64,000 nt of DNA, from NCBI RefSeq assembly GCF_900103695.1, contig NZ_FNHF01000001.1:1-64000 (forward strand), in the 5' to 3' direction. A program made the translations under genes and the position numbers. The first letter of the stretch is position 1, and each line of letters begins with the position of its first letter. Shown in pieces: positions 63,883 to 64,000 of this stretch. The notes under the pieces are model-generated. The model had not been told where the DNA came from, did no database searches, and was given only the letters and a program-made list of their open reading frames with translations. Origin of the DNA: Sediminibacillus halophilus (GTDB lineage Bacteria > Bacillota > Bacilli > Bacillales > Amphibacillaceae).

Positions 63883-64000
63883 ATGGATAAAATTCTGGCA
63901 GAGACAAAACAGGGACAACTAAAAGGAAAAGTCGAAGGGGAAAGCATAAGTTGGAAGGGGATTCCTTATGCGAAGGCACCAGTTGGAAAATTGCGTTTCG
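63883..64000 (+). CDS. Carboxylesterase type B, N-terminal part (cut by window end)
   Basis: The first 39 codons read MDKILAETKQGQLKGKVEGE then SISWKGIPYAKAPVGKLRF. The GIPYAKAPVGKLRF segment is the N-terminal hallmark of para-nitrobenzyl/carboxylesterase type B enzymes (about 480-500 residues). GGAGG lies 8 nt before the ATG. The catalytic Ser/Glu/His are beyond the window. Confidence 0.85.
   Translation, partial: MDKILAETKQGQLKGKVEGESISWKGIPYAKAPVGKLRF

Noticed and set aside
1-64000. CRISPR arrays, rRNA, tRNA, prophage or insertion sequences
   Set aside because: No regularly spaced repeats, tRNA-like cloverleafs, rRNA segments, transposase or integrase frames were seen on either strand.

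Overview
The window comes from a low-to-mid GC, endospore-forming Firmicute of the family Bacillaceae. The evidence is a run of genes in the same order as the Bacillus subtilis aroQ-efp-spoIIIA-accBC-nusB-folD-xse-ispA-dxs-argR-recN-spoIVB-spo0A chromosome segment, plus strong AGGAGG-type ribosome binding sites. An OLE RNA with its oapA gene between ispA and dxs points to an alkaliphilic, halophilic or otherwise extremophilic lineage rather than the B. subtilis/B. cereus groups. No rRNA, tRNA, CRISPR array, prophage or intact insertion sequence was seen.

Layout. 1-700: a hairpin-rich repeat, then a FosB-type fosfomycin thiol transferase. 785-4400: yqhP (minus), yqhR, aroQ, a Xaa-Pro peptidase and efp. 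4736-9988: the spoIIIAA-AH operon behind a near-perfect sigma-E promoter. 10154-16509: accBC, with a FapR-like operator just after its promoter, then yqhY, nusB, folD, xseA, xseB and ispA. 16564-17820: a promoter, a roughly 590-nt structured OLE RNA, and oapA. 18003-25580: dxs, yqxC, argR, recN, spoIVB and spo0A; spo0A keeps two promoters and 0A boxes. 25813-30204: aspartokinase, then on the minus strand a DnaQ-like exonuclease, a cNMP/CBS/DUF294 protein and a DUF2627 protein.

30475-40456 is the branched-chain keto acid locus bkdR-ptb-bcd-buk-lpdV-bkdAA-bkdAB-bkdB. It makes branched acyl-CoA primers for membrane fatty acids and oxidises Leu/Ile/Val. Its regulator has the sigma-54-activator fold but has lost the GAFTGA loop, and a sigma-A-like promoter sits upstream. 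From 40600 the content is more mixed: a broken membrane gene, a bacilliredoxin, YqjA, a tiny Prli42-like gene, and a split methylmalonyl-CoA mutase whose B12 subunit is fused to methylmalonyl-CoA epimerase. The carboxylase gene expected next is missing, with a possible start-codon remnant. A YqjE-type peptidase follows.

48000-64000 holds mostly single-gene units: an OsmC protein, an Rrf2 regulator paired with a small cNMP-fold protein, DUF2332, ddl, an alpha/beta hydrolase, coaA, a VOC-NTF2 fusion, GNAT acetyltransferases, a short-type aconitase followed by a 58-residue zinc-ribbon gene, a decayed anti-sigma-factor gene, GDPD, DinB, a serine beta-lactamase-like hydrolase, and the start of a carboxylesterase. 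This part has more gene decay and lineage-specific content than the first 30 kb.

Functionally, the window joins isoprenoid precursor supply (dxs, ispA), fatty-acid initiation (accBC, bkd), propionyl/methylmalonyl-CoA handling, sporulation control from Spo0A to the SpoIIIA-SpoIVB checkpoint, and the OLE/OapA membrane stress ribonucleoprotein.
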